A stretch of 34,920 nucleotides of DNA from Desulfosporosinus hippei DSM 8344 (GCF_900100785.1 NZ_FNCP01000037.1:1-34920); one strand, 5' to 3'. Counted from the stretch's first letter, positions 1-8,543 are shown. Notes: generated from the letters alone by a model not told the origin. Translations and numbers: made by a program.

Positions 1-618
1 GGCGGCTTTAACCAGGGCGCTTCCGCCGGTAGCTAGGATCATGGCTACATCAGGGTGTTTCATCAGTTCGTTGGTGGCTCCCATGGAGACATTCAGGATA
101 CATCCGATGACCCCTTCCGGTGCTCCTGCGGCCACGGCGGCTTGTTCCATGATTTTCGCCGCTTCATGGGTGCAGCGTACGGCACTTGGGTGGGGGGAGA
201 AAACGATGGCGTTCCGGGTTTTCAGGGCGATCATGGCTTTGTAGATCACTGTTGAGGTGGGGTTTGTCGTCGGGATGATCCCGGCGATGACGCCCACGGG
301 TTCGGCGATTTCCCAAAGTTTTTGCTCCTGATCTTCCCGAATGATTCCCACGGTTTTCATGGGTTTGATGAACTCGTAAAGGGTGCGCGAGGCAAAATAG
401 TTCTTAAAGCATTTATCGTTATAGTTGCCCATCCCCGTTTCGGAGACGGCCATCATGGCTAATCTGGCTGCATTGGCTTCCCCGGCTTCCCGCATCATAT
501 CAATAATATGATCCACTTGCTCTTGCGAGAAGTCCTTCAGGGCTTCTTGGGCTTTGCGCGCAGCTCGCACTAAATTTCGGGTTTCCTGTAAGGAACATAA
601 ATCTCGGTCAAGTTCCAT
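1..618 (-). CDS. eutE: Acylating acetaldehyde dehydrogenase of a BMC (N-terminal 206 residues, runs off the left edge)
   Basis: An open frame runs from an ATG at 618, behind an AGGAGG-type ribosome site, to the window edge without a stop. Visible segments are typical of CoA-acylating aldehyde dehydrogenases of the EutE/AdhE N-domain family: VGVIAGIIPTTNPTS, then ARKAQEAL near the start, FSPHPSA, and LATGGSALVKAA at the edge, which precedes the catalytic-cysteine region outside the window. Family role: converts acetaldehyde plus CoA and NAD+ to acetyl-CoA inside a microcompartment. It is the third gene of the BMC operon, after two shell genes. It starts directly without the extra N-terminal peptide found on enterobacterial EutE, and reads more like the AdhE-type enzymes of choline-type loci. 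Whether the substrate pathway is ethanolamine or choline is not decided by this fragment. A repeat element separates it from the gene before it. Confidence 0.88.
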   Translation of the reverse strand, partial: MELDRDLCSLQETRNLVRAARKAQEALKDFSQEQVDHIIDMMREAGEANAARLAMMAVSETGMGNYNDKCFKNYFASRTLYEFIKPMKTVGIIREDQEQKLWEIAEPVGVIAGIIPTTNPTSTVIYKAMIALKTRNAIVFSPHPSAVRCTHEAAKIMEQAAVAAGAPEGVIGCILNVSMGATNELMKHPDVAMILATGGSALVKAA

Positions 619-660
619 CACGAAGCTGCCTCCTCCCTGTTTGTACTAAATATAGAAAGC

Positions 661-790
661 ATAACTTTTCCTTGCATACTGCAAGAAGGGGTAATTTGTG
701 CGAAGACAGTGTCTGCAAGAAGGACTAATACGTGCGAAGACAGTGTCTTCGTGTGCGTGTGTGTGGGGGGGGGTGTGCTAGCCTAGTCTT
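661..790 (+). repeat. Dispersed intergenic repeat, copy A, with a 34-nt tandem unit
   Basis: Positions 679-712 and 713-746 are two consecutive 34-nt units, each starting CTGCAAGAAG and ending GTGCGAAGACAGTGT. The second continues into the palindrome CGAAGACAGTGTCTTCG. The left flank ATAACTTTTC and the right flank GCTAGCCTAGTCTT match the flanks of the other copies. Behind the palindrome lies a (GT)n run followed by nine G. It sits inside the BMC operon between the eutL-like and eutE-like genes. Confidence 0.85.
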
Positions 791-795
791 CTATA

Positions 796-1443
796 TTAGA
801 ATTTTAATCCGTTTTCACAGACGTCGATGACGGCTCTTTGGAAGGCTTCGCAGGCGGATTTGCAGGCACTTTGCGAGCCGGTTAAGAGTCCGCCGCCAAA
901 GTTGGTTTCCGTCGGGGGGCCGTAAAAGGCTTTCATGCTGACTTCGGCGGCTTTTAAGGCGGCGTCTAAGCCAAACATAGCTTCAATCGGAGGGGCGATC
1001 AGGTAGGACAGAGCCTGACCTTCTTCGATACCGGCAACTTTAGACAGGTAACTTCCGGTTCGTGAGATAGTGTGAGGAAAGAACGCGGTTTTTCCTCCGT
1101 CACAGGTGTAGAACCAGCATTCATTTTCTAGGTGTTCGATGCAGGCATCCACTCCCGCCCGGACTTCCGCCGGATTAGGGCCTGCTAAGATGCCAATGAT
1201 TTCTCCGGATAGCGGGCCGGAGGCTCGGGCTGCTCCGCAATAGAAGCTCTTGGCATAGACAACTTCGACTTCCGCTTTTTTAGTGGCTTCATCTAAGGCC
1301 ACATAGGTAGAATCATCAATGTCGGCGGTGATCATACTGATGGAACGCTGATAGTCCGTCAGTCCCAGCTGCTGGGCCAGATCCGGGGCTACATTCGGGA
1401 TTAATCGGACGGCTAATACTTTGGGTTTTAGAGGCTCTATCAT
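796..1443 (-). CDS. eutL: EutL-type tandem-domain BMC shell protein
   Basis: The 215-residue product is close to the usual EutL length (about 219). It shows diagnostic EutL stretches: ISMITADIDDSTYVALDEAT near the N-terminus, GPNPAEVRAG in the middle, then SRTGSYLS, a YLIAPPIEAMFG stretch and LLTGSQSACKSACEAF at the C-terminus. EutL proteins are fused double BMC domains (BMC-T) that form trimers with a gated central pore in the microcompartment shell. The start follows a GGGAGG ribosome site at a normal distance. It lies 48 bp downstream of the BMC-H shell gene in the same operon. EutL is classically a marker of ethanolamine-type compartments, which speaks for ethanolamine, while the neighbouring trimethylamine genes speak for choline. 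The family call is firm; the substrate is inference. Confidence 0.93.
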   Translation of the reverse strand: MIEPLKPKVLAVRLIPNVAPDLAQQLGLTDYQRSISMITADIDDSTYVALDEATKKAEVEVVYAKSFYCGAARASGPLSGEIIGILAGPNPAEVRAGVDACIEHLENECWFYTCDGGKTAFFPHTISRTGSYLSKVAGIEEGQALSYLIAPPIEAMFGLDAALKAAEVSMKAFYGPPTETNFGGGLLTGSQSACKSACEAFQRAVIDVCENGLKF

Positions 1444-1491
1444 AGTTATCCTCCCTATTCCTGCCGGACGCTTTTCTTAAGATCCGACGAT

Positions 1492-1824
1492 TTATTTGTT
1501 CTCAACATTTTTGGATTTTGGCTTTTCTTCAAAGACGGGTAATTTAGGCAGGATAGCTTCTAATTCAGGGTGTGGGCGGGGTATAACATGACAACTGATA
1601 AGCTCTCCGACTCGCTCAGCAGCGGCTGCTCCCGCATCAACGGAGGCTTTTACCGCTCCCACATCTCCTCGAACCATGACCGTCACTAAGGCACCTCCAA
1701 CTTTTACTTTCCCGATTAAGGTGACATTGGCTGCTTTGACCATGGCATCTGCCGCTTCAATGGCTCCTACGACTCCACGAGTTTCTACCATTCCTAGTGC
1801 TACTAAATCTTCTCTTATAGCCAT
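1492..1824 (-). CDS. eutM: BMC-H shell protein (EutM/PduA/CsoS1-like)
   Basis: The 110-residue protein is a single BMC domain. It begins with an ALGMVETRG strand, followed by [15 protein letters not shown] and [19 protein letters not shown], and ends with [18 protein letters not shown] plus a charged tail. Proteins of this family form the flat hexamers that tile the facets of a microcompartment. It is the first gene of the leftward BMC operon, with a GAGAGGAG ribosome site. A sigma-54-type promoter lies about 290 bp upstream, leaving a leader of roughly 270 nt before this start. Exact paralogue assignment (EutM, PduA or CutN) cannot be made from reading alone. Confidence 0.93.
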   Translation of the reverse strand: MAIREDLVALGMVETRGVVGAIEAADAMVKAANVTLIGKVKVGGALVTVMVRGDVGAVKASVDAGAAAAERVGELISCHVIPRPHPELEAILPKLPVFEEKPKSKNVENK

Positions 1825-2109
1825 TTGGGTTTGCTCCTCTCGTTATCGTTTTATTAATAGGTTTTATGACTCTACTTATATAAAGCAGGACTTCCATATT
1901 ACTAATAACCTCAACCGCTACAATGGAATCAAATAATATTAATTACAATCAGTACATTGATTTAGTCCTCGACAACTGGTAGTCTGATAAAAAGAACAAG
2001 GCGATCACAAAACCTTCGGGACTCATTTAGTTAGTTTGATTAGTAATCACCAAAGTATTAGTTAAGGTTATCTTCAACTCCTTTCATAAAATTGTCTTTG
2101 AATCTAATA

Positions 2110-2125
2110 TGCAAATATTATGCCA
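2110..2125 (-). promoter_or_regulatory. Sigma-54 (-24/-12) promoter of the BMC operon
   Basis: The minus strand reads TGGCATAATATTTGCA, which agrees fully with the RpoN consensus TGGCAYRNNNNTTGCW, including the invariant GG and GC pairs with correct spacing. Transcription would begin near 2098. Confidence 0.85.
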
Positions 2126-2198
2126 TTTTAAAAACTGTTGCTTATCATAGTAAAACCTAAACTTTCTATTATTAAAGTTCCTAACTAAACGAAAAAAT

Positions 2199-2225
2199 AA
2201 GTCAACATTGACTTCATTAAGTCAA
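2199..2225. promoter_or_regulatory. Putative enhancer (UAS) for the sigma-54 activator: palindrome plus half-site
   Basis: AGTCAACATTGACT at 2200-2213 is a perfect palindrome of the form AGTCA-N4-TGACT. A further AGTCA starts at 2220, exactly 20 bp after the first, and forms a second palindrome TTGACTT-CATT-AAGTCAA with the preceding half-site. The block starts 75 bp upstream of the -24 end of the BMC promoter, a normal position for an enhancer. The same layout recurs upstream of the symporter promoter. Confidence 0.65.
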
Positions 2226-2444
2226 AATTCTCATTTCAAGGCTATAACAAAGTGCTTTAGCAAAAACTCTAATTTGAAAAGTTTAAAAATAGTAAAATAT
2301 TTCTCACCCGAAAATCAGTAGGAAAAAAGGTTTTTTATAAGACAGGTCGAAAATCAATAATAAGTCATAAATGATTTAGTTACCTGTACCCATCTTCACT
2401 TTTGCTTTTAGACATAAATCCTATTCTAGGGAGGTATAAGCAGG

Positions 2445-3848
2445 ATGAATACGGAACCTGAAGCGTTAGATTTTAACACACTTAAAAAAATCCTTGACAA
2501 TTCCCATGATGAAATCTATGTAACAAACGCTAAAGGAATCGTCATTTACGTAAATAATGCCTGTGAAAAACATTACGGTGTAAAGGCCTCAGAGATTATT
2601 GGCAAAAAGTCGAGGGAAATATCTGAGAAGAAATATTGGGGACCTCGAGTCAGCCCCATCGCCATTGATAAAAAAATGAGCATCACACTTGAACAAAAAA
2701 CATGTACCGGCAAAACATTGCTTACTACGGCAACTCCTATCTTCGACTCTAATGGCAACATTGAATTGATTATTGAAAATTCTAGAGACGTTACTGAATC
2801 GGAAGGTATCAAACACGAATTAGAGAAAAGCACTAAGCTATTAATGAGATATGAAAAAGAAGTCGCTGTCCTTCGTGAAAAAGAAACTAAAATACCCGAC
2901 TATGTTTGTAAAAGTTCAAAAATGGAATCTCTTTTAACACTTGTTCGACGAATCGCTGCTGTCAATTCAACAGTTCTTTTGCTTGGCGAATCCGGATCCG
3001 GAAAAAGTCACATGGCTAAATATATCCATAATAATAGTCCCAACAAAAACGGCCCTTTTATTACTGTTAACTGTGCTTCAATCCCTTCCGAACTGATGGA
3101 AGCCGAAATGTTTGGGTATTCTAAAGGTGCTTTTACCGGAGCAAATGTAAAAGGTAACATAGGTTTAATTGAATTGGCAAATGACGGTACCCTTTTCTTG
3201 GATGAGATTGCCGAGTTGTCCCCCCGCATGCAGGCCAAGCTATTACAAGTTCTGCATGAGAATCAATATTTTAAAGTCGGAGGCCGCGAGATTCAGCAAG
3301 TTAATTGCCGAGTTATAGCCGCTACAAATCGCAACCTACAAGCAATGATTAGTAAAGGAGATTTTCGAGAAGATTTATACTATCGTTTAAATATCTTTGA
3401 AATAGTACTACCTCCACTGAGGGAACGAAAAGAGGAAATCATTCCCCTTGCCCAAGAGATTCTGTCCAAATTCAATCAAAAATACAAATTAGACCATGAG
3501 TTAAGTGATCGATGCTATGATTTATTTCTAAAATACCCTTGGCCGGGCAATGTTCGAGAACTAGAAAATATTATTGAACGTTTAACAGTAGTAACTCAGG
3601 CAAAAGTTATTGACGACTTTGATTTGCCTCAATCATTTCTAACTTCAATAGAGCATCCGACCCCTTCTACACCAACCCCCCCTAACAAACCCCTTTCCCT
3701 TGAAGAAGCTTTGTGTGACGTGGAGAAAAACCTGATCCTGGAAACCTATAAAACATTAGGAAGCTCTTACGAAGTTGCCAAATTCCTCGATATCAGCCAG
3801 AGTAAAGCTAGTCGATTAATCCGAAAATATGTTCATACAGATGATTAA
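2445..3848 (+). CDS. PAS-domain sigma-54-dependent transcriptional activator (enhancer-binding protein)
   Basis: The 467-residue protein has a PAS domain at about residues 10-118, a short linking helix, a sigma-54 AAA+ domain at about 150-390, and a C-terminal helix-turn-helix at about 420-465. Seen directly: Walker A GESGSGKS (181-188), the sigma-54-contacting GAFTGA loop (228-233), Walker B TLFLDE (249-254), and WPGNVRELENIIERL late in the AAA+ domain. The family hydrolyses ATP to open sigma-54 promoter complexes from an upstream enhancer. The PAS domain suggests a small-molecule or redox signal; the ligand is unknown. No response-regulator receiver domain is present, so it is not obviously a two-component partner. 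The start follows GGGAGG. It sits between the BMC operon and the symporter, and four sigma-54 promoters with shared palindromes lie within 13 kb, so it is the natural candidate regulator of all of them. Confidence 0.95.
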   Translation: MNTEPEALDFNTLKKILDNSHDEIYVTNAKGIVIYVNNACEKHYGVKASEIIGKKSREISEKKYWGPRVSPIAIDKKMSITLEQKTCTGKTLLTTATPIFDSNGNIELIIENSRDVTESEGIKHELEKSTKLLMRYEKEVAVLREKETKIPDYVCKSSKMESLLTLVRRIAAVNSTVLLLGESGSGKSHMAKYIHNNSPNKNGPFITVNCASIPSELMEAEMFGYSKGAFTGANVKGNIGLIELANDGTLFLDEIAELSPRMQAKLLQVLHENQYFKVGGREIQQVNCRVIAATNRNLQAMISKGDFREDLYYRLNIFEIVLPPLRERKEEIIPLAQEILSKFNQKYKLDHELSDRCYDLFLKYPWPGNVRELENIIERLTVVTQAKVIDDFDLPQSFLTSIEHPTPSTPTPPNKPLSLEEALCDVEKNLILETYKTLGSSYEVAKFLDISQSKASRLIRKYVHTDD

Positions 3849-3852
3849 CAAA

Positions 3853-4053
3853 TTAATCTACAAAAAAAGCAATATACCCCAAAGCTATACAGCAGATTAA
3901 ACCAATAACATTCTCTACAAAAAACAAGACATCGAGATTTCTGGAGAATTCCGGCTTTATTTTTTTCTTTATGAATAAGGTGATAATCATTGCCCCCATA
4001 TTCAGAACAAATAAAGGAATAAGTACAAATCTTGAAAAATCAGGTGTCAGCAT
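3853..4053 (-). CDS. Small two-helix membrane protein, possible symporter accessory subunit
   Basis: The 66-residue protein has an excellent ribosome site (GGAGGAGGAG) before its ATG. It has two hydrophobic segments, about residues 9-28 and 44-64, joined by a basic stretch KKKIKPEFSRN. I recognise no enzyme motif. It lies just downstream of the sodium:solute symporter on the same strand, but a strong hairpin terminator separates the two. Small partner proteins encoded next to SSS-family transporters are known, so an accessory role is a reasonable inference. It ends 5 bp from the stop of the convergent activator gene. Confidence 0.72.
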   Translation of the reverse strand: MLTPDFSRFVLIPLFVLNMGAMIITLFIKKKIKPEFSRNLDVLFFVENVIGLICCIALGYIAFFVD

Positions 4054-4143
4054 TTGTTAAACTCCTCCTCCGTATTGAAATAATTAAATTCATTATAGTA
4101 TAAAAATTCTACAAATGATGAGGTCCTTCGGGAATCTTGTTAA

Positions 4144-4174
4144 AAATGGCTAAGGAATAATTCCTTAGCCATTT
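4144..4174 (-). terminator. Intrinsic terminator after the symporter gene
   Basis: A perfect 14-bp inverted repeat (AAATGGCTAAGGAA and its complement) with a 3-nt loop is followed on the minus strand by a T run. It lies 40 bp after the symporter stop. Confidence 0.85.
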
Positions 4175-4213
4175 ATTTAATAAATCAGCTTCAACTCTAA
4201 ATTCGTTTTTTGA

Positions 4214-5890
4214 TTAAGAGTGCATTCCTGCAAAAAACTCTTCATTATTATCAATAGGTTCATCAGCAATGGCTGATAATTGTTGTGCTGTAGGAGGTGG
4301 AGAAGCATAGGTACCAATGATGACCCCTGCAATACCACAAACCAGTCCAACAACACAATAACCATAGTAAGAGTTTGCCATTGCTCCCGGGCCAAAAATC
4401 CAGTCCCAAATTGGAGTATTATAGGAGAATGCCCACACCTTATATTCAAGAATAAAGAAGATGAAGGTTCCTAAAGTTCCAAACAATCCGCCAAGCATTA
4501 CGCCTAACAAAGTTGCACGCTTCCACCACAATACATAGAGCATTACAGATATACCAGCGGTAAGTAATCCTGAGGACAAGAAGTATGCATCATTGAGAGT
4601 TGCTCCAATGACTGGGCTATTATAGAGCAAAGCTAAAAGTATGTTTATCACAATCATGAAAACTGTAACCATGCGCGACCATTTAACGATTTTGGCATCA
4701 GACCAATTTCTCTTCTTATAAATTAATGGTTGTAATACATCATAGGATAGGTTCATTGCTGTTATGTTACTATAGTTAGCAACCGTTGACATTGTATGAG
4801 CAGACAATAAGAATATCAACAGTCCTTTAAGCATGGGCGGCATATAAGTGTTGATATAGGCTGATATTATGTTGTAAGCTCCTTTATCTCCTAAACTTGA
4901 AGCAGCAGCGTACACACCATCCGTTGCTTCAGGTGGGAAAACGATAAGTCCAAAAAGTCCAATAATCGCGGCGGGAGCAACAATGATGAAGGTATTGAAG
5001 GTAAGGCTATATAACCCTCCACGACGTGCCTCACTTGTACTTCTAGCTGCTTGAGCTTTTAACCAAAAATCTTCGGCTGCAGCCCATCCAGGTACCAAAC
5101 CAAGCATAACAATCAATGGGAAGGATAGTGAGACATAAGCGAAGAAGCTAGCCGAGTTCTGAGTTGAGTCAACTGGATAAGCCATACTGTTGACAATCGG
5201 CTGGGCCTCCAACATGCCCAAAATCGTTGTTCCTTGAGCTGTAGCAATACCTTTGGCGGTTAAATACATTGCAACAGCTGTAACAATCAGAATGATTGCT
5301 CCCATAAAGAATTGAACAACATTGGCATTAATTACTGATCGGAATCCACCCATCCACATGTATATTGCAATTGGAATCGCATAGATAATGATCATTGCCT
5401 CAATGGAAATTCCGAGAGCAGGTGCCATGATCAGTGAAGCCGCGTATAATTCAGCCGCTGACCAAATTGTATAGGAAAAGATATTTATTGGAGCGGATAG
5501 TATCCTAGCCGGCAGTCCAAAGCGTTTTTCTAGCATTTGGCATTGAGAGATAGCCTTAATTCTTCTTAAAGGACGGGCCATTAGAAATTGCCAGATGTTC
5601 GAAAAAAACCACGGGATAGCTACGACCCACAAGCCTGATAACCCCAGGTCATAGGTCGCCCAAGTCATCCAAGTGATCATACCAATTAACATCCACCCGG
5701 ACGCTACAGACATACCTACCATATATGCCGGTTGACTACGGCCTGTGATCCAATAATCATTATGCTCTTCTTCAGCACTGGCTGTAGCTTTTTGCGTTCT
5801 ATAGGCATTCAAGCCTACTACGATAAGGAATACGATATAAGCAAAAAACACTAACCAGTACCACAATGGACTTACATCAGCATTACCCAT
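4214..5890 (-). CDS. Sodium:solute symporter (SSS family), probable amine or amine-precursor uptake
   Basis: From the ATG at 5890 the product has 558 residues and about 13 hydrophobic segments, the normal topology of the SSS family. The first helix WYWLVFFAYIVFLIVVGLNAY is followed by YWITGRSQPAYMVGMS, the typical SSS start of helix 2, and by ISQCQMLEKRFG. I chose 5890 rather than the in-frame ATG at 5974 because GAAGGAGTGAATAG sits just before it. The family moves small solutes with Na+. The substrate cannot be read from sequence. Its position beside mttB and its own sigma-54 promoter argue for trimethylamine, choline, betaine or ethanolamine. It is transcribed alone, bounded by terminators on both sides. 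Confidence 0.9.
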   Translation of the reverse strand: MGNADVSPLWYWLVFFAYIVFLIVVGLNAYRTQKATASAEEEHNDYWITGRSQPAYMVGMSVASGWMLIGMITWMTWATYDLGLSGLWVVAIPWFFSNIWQFLMARPLRRIKAISQCQMLEKRFGLPARILSAPINIFSYTIWSAAELYAASLIMAPALGISIEAMIIIYAIPIAIYMWMGGFRSVINANVVQFFMGAIILIVTAVAMYLTAKGIATAQGTTILGMLEAQPIVNSMAYPVDSTQNSASFFAYVSLSFPLIVMLGLVPGWAAAEDFWLKAQAARSTSEARRGGLYSLTFNTFIIVAPAAIIGLFGLIVFPPEATDGVYAAASSLGDKGAYNIISAYINTYMPPMLKGLLIFLLSAHTMSTVANYSNITAMNLSYDVLQPLIYKKRNWSDAKIVKWSRMVTVFMIVINILLALLYNSPVIGATLNDAYFLSSGLLTAGISVMLYVLWWKRATLLGVMLGGLFGTLGTFIFFILEYKVWAFSYNTPIWDWIFGPGAMANSYYGYCVVGLVCGIAGVIIGTYASPPPTAQQLSAIADEPIDNNEEFFAGMHS

Positions 5891-6042
5891 TCTATTCACT
5901 CCTTCATATGAATTCACAAAATCCCGAAACCAACTTGTTATTTTCTGATCATGTATCACATCCTTTTTTTGCAAATCAATCTACTCAATAACGCTATAAA
6001 AATTATTGAAATAGTGCGAAAATATAGCTTATCTTTCACTAT

Positions 6043-6058
6043 TGCAAAAATTATGCCA
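6043..6058 (-). promoter_or_regulatory. Sigma-54 promoter of the symporter gene
   Basis: The minus strand reads TGGCATAATTTTTGCA, a full RpoN consensus that differs from the BMC promoter at only one spacer position. Transcription would start near 6031, about 140 nt before the chosen ATG. Confidence 0.85.
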
Positions 6059-6132
6059 AATGTGACATCCTTTAATTTAGCCGACAAACCTGATGCTTTG
6101 GCTTATATACCCTATAACCAAGCACTATAGCG

Positions 6133-6157
6133 AGTCAGTTTTAACTCGTCTAAGTCA
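6133..6157. promoter_or_regulatory. Putative enhancer (UAS) upstream of the symporter promoter
   Basis: AGTCAGTTTTAACT at 6133-6146 matches AGTCA-N4-TGACT with one change. A further AGTCA starts at 6153, again 20 bp after the first. The block begins 75 bp upstream of the promoter, the same distance as at the BMC promoter. Confidence 0.6.
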
Positions 6158-6168
6158 GAATAGAGAAA

Positions 6169-6190
6169 GAGCCGATAATTATATCGACTC
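6169..6190 (-). terminator. Terminator after mttB
   Basis: The minus strand carries a 9-bp stem GAGTCGATA/TATCGGCTC with a TAAT loop, followed by TTTCTC. It lies 20 bp beyond the mttB stop and separates the mtt operon from the symporter's own promoter region. Confidence 0.65.
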
Positions 6191-6210
6191 CTTCGTCTAC
6201 TTCATTAATA

Positions 6211-7734
6211 TTAGAATTTCGGTTTTCTTGGTCTTCTTCTAGCTTCTTTTTCCTTAGCCTTAATCTCCGTCGTTTCAGCTTCAGCTTCTAAGACTATTTC
6301 TTTCAGCTGGCGTTGGATATCTTCAGGCAGAGGATTTTGATTTTGGTAGTTCTCAAGAATATCAATAGATTTGGCATAGGAGGTTTCGACAATATCCTTA
6401 CTGCCAGCCGCTTCCCAGTTTTCTCTATTCCTACGATCTAACAATTCTGTTTTGGACAGCTCTTTAAAATGCGCATAAGTGTGTTCATGGCTAATGAACT
6501 CTCCGCCGATACCTACCGAACGGACAACTTCCAAGGCCATTTTCTCATCACTTATGGGTATCCCTTTAATGGTATGCATAATCATACGAGCCATCTCGTT
6601 TTGCATGACCATTTGAGCATAGTCCCAAGTCAAGCCACCTTCGAGCATCCCTAAACCATATATCATGTTAGCGCCTGCTAACGCTGGTAATAAAGCGGTT
6701 AGGGTAAACTCATGAGCTGCTTGGGCATCCGGTACTTTGCTATCTGTCTATCCACCGGCAACCCAGACTGGAATATTATAGAATTGAGAAAGTTTGGCAC
6801 AAGCTGCACTAAAGAGAGCCAGTTCAGGAGTTCCGACACATGCAACAGTCGTTCTCAGATCCATCATGGTTGTGGAAGTACCATAAACCATTGGATACCC
6901 TCTTTTTACGAGTTGACCTAAGACAAACATACTTAAGATTTCGGCATTGTGAGTCACTAGAGTACTGGCCAAGTTAACGCAGGTAGTTCCTCCGGCAAGA
7001 CCCATGGAATTGATTTTTGCCGGAACACCTAAGCGAATCGCTTGGAGAAGAGTGTCTGTCGCGCCTTTTGCATGAACTAAGGGAGCAACAGGGTCTGTAC
7101 TTTGTGAGAAAAGGGGTCTTTCCCGGAATTTATCTTCGCCACCGGAAACAAGATAGCCCATTTTGGCAGCCGCACGCATATTTTCCGGGCGATTCATCCC
7201 AATATAAGCATGCTTTGTCGAATAATTGAAGAATGATTCCGCTATATGAACTTGTGCAACATCTGGATCAACTTCCGAGGGCCCTAAAGCTCTTTCAAAA
7301 ACAATAATCTGATCCATTGTTTCACAAAAACGAGTTACGTCATCTACGTCTTTTTTAAACGGCTTCCTTAATTGGCGTGTATAAGGGTCAATCAGTCTGA
7401 TAGCTTCCCCAAAGTTAACAAATCCGGTGCGATTTCCTTCATTCAGCCAATCATTTTCACGTTTTCTTCCACAAGCTCTAAATGTTTTAGGAATTGAGCG
7501 AATAGCGTCTTCAACTAAGTGCGCTGGTATTTTGACAATATTTGTTTTTCGATCAAGAGTACATCCAGCACTATAGAAAATTTCCCGTGCTTCTTCACTT
7601 TCAACTCTTACTCCGATGTCCCAAAGCAGATCTAATGTGGCTAAATGTACATCGTACAGCTCATCGTAGGTAAACATATTTAGCCCGATCCCATCCATTC
7701 TAGTAGAACCAGCATGTATACCTCTGTATGTCAA
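6211..7734 (-). CDS. mttB: Trimethylamine methyltransferase MttB with in-frame amber codon read as pyrrolysine
   Basis: Two open segments in one frame are joined by a single TAG at 6748-6750. The context is VWVAGG-TAG-TDSKVPDAQ, exactly where MttB enzymes carry pyrrolysine, and the 27 codons between the TAG and the next methionine read smoothly (AHEFTLTALLPALAGAN). The full product is 507 residues with Pyl at 329, close to the archaeal enzyme. I chose the TTG at 7734 because a full GGAGGTGATT Shine-Dalgarno sequence precedes it; in-frame ATGs at 7749 and 7773 lie on or upstream of that site. Known role: transfers a methyl group from trimethylamine to the cobalt of MttC, with Pyl binding the amine. 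The gene follows mttC by 106 bp. All genes for making and inserting Pyl are in this window, so it is neither a pseudogene nor two genes. Confidence 0.96.
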
Positions 7735-7840
7735 AAAAATCACCTCCATATTTATATAGAACCAGAAAGTCACGATAAATTAGCCAGAATTATATGAATA
7801 AACCACCCCCTTAAATAACTATAGATTAAAAATAATCTAA

Positions 7841-8479
7841 TTATTCGGAAGCCAAAAGTCTCTTGCAGAGCTCAACAGCGGACCCCGCATCCGGAGCATA
7901 GCCGTCGGCACCAATGGTGTCAGCATATTCCTGAGAAACAGGCGCTCCCCCGATTATGACTTTAACTTTGTCTCTTAGCTCTTCTTCTTCCAACAATTCA
8001 ATAATATCTTGCATGGCAGGCATTGTCGTAGTAAGCAGAGCTGATAAGGCAACAATATCAGGTTCATGTTCAATGACGGCATCAATAAAATCTTCCGCAG
8101 AAATGTCTACTCCCATATTGATTACTTCCAGACCGCCGCTCTCAATCAGCATGCCGACAAGATTTTTACCAATATCGTGTAAGTCTCCTTTTACAGTTCC
8201 CAGTAGAATTTTTCCTTGGCTTTTTTGATCGGCTTTGGCGATTAGGGGTTTAACAATTTCCAGTCCACCACTCATGCTTTTCGCTGCCATGAGAACTTCC
8301 GGAACGTACATATCCCCAGCTTTAAAACGAATTCCTACAACATTCATTCCGGCAATTAGGCCCTCATTGACAATCTCAAGAGGACTATTCCCAGCGGCGA
8401 TGAGATTTTGAACATGCTCTTTTACCTTATCCTTTTGACCCTCGATAACACTTTTTGCAAGATCGGCATAGTTAGACAT
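7841..8479 (-). CDS. mttC: Trimethylamine corrinoid protein MttC
   Basis: The 212-residue protein has an N-terminal helical cap (about 1-85) and a C-terminal B12-binding Rossmann domain. The base-off/His-on cobalamin motif D-x-H-x-x-G is visible as GDLHDIGKNL, with D99, H101 and G104. SALLTTTMPAMQ in the middle and GGAPVSQEYADTIGADGYAPDA near the end are also typical. It carries the methyl group taken from trimethylamine by MttB to the next methyl acceptor. The start follows GAGGAGG. It is co-directional with mttB downstream and pylSn upstream, with a hairpin in the gap to pylSn. No corrinoid-reactivating protein (RamA) and no second methyltransferase is found in this window. Confidence 0.93.
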   Translation of the reverse strand: MSNYADLAKSVIEGQKDKVKEHVQNLIAAGNSPLEIVNEGLIAGMNVVGIRFKAGDMYVPEVLMAAKSMSGGLEIVKPLIAKADQKSQGKILLGTVKGDLHDIGKNLVGMLIESGGLEVINMGVDISAEDFIDAVIEHEPDIVALSALLTTTMPAMQDIIELLEEEELRDKVKVIIGGAPVSQEYADTIGADGYAPDAGSAVELCKRLLASE

Positions 8480-8543
8480 TCCTTAAATTCCTCCTCTTTT
8501 TCAAGTTATAAAGACATAGACACACTAAGAGTTAGCCCTTGAG

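Larger units (their letters stand above)
1825..2444. other. Divergent regulatory intergenic region between the BMC operon and the sigma-54 activator
   Basis: No gene is supported here. The 620 bp contain a sigma-54-type promoter at 2110-2125 directed at the BMC operon, an AGTCA palindrome cluster at 2199-2225, and a long leader of about 270 nt before eutM. I see no clear housekeeping promoter for the rightward activator. A nine-codon ATG frame at about 2089 on the minus strand is too short to support. Confidence 0.7.

Noticed and set aside
661-760. CRISPR array suggested by two adjacent 34-nt repeats
   Set aside because: The units are directly adjacent without spacers and belong to a dispersed repeat found elsewhere as single elements.
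6211-7773. mttB as a pseudogene or two separate genes split by a stop
   Set aside because: The stop is TAG at the known Pyl position, the frame continues with conserved sequence, and the complete Pyl system is present.
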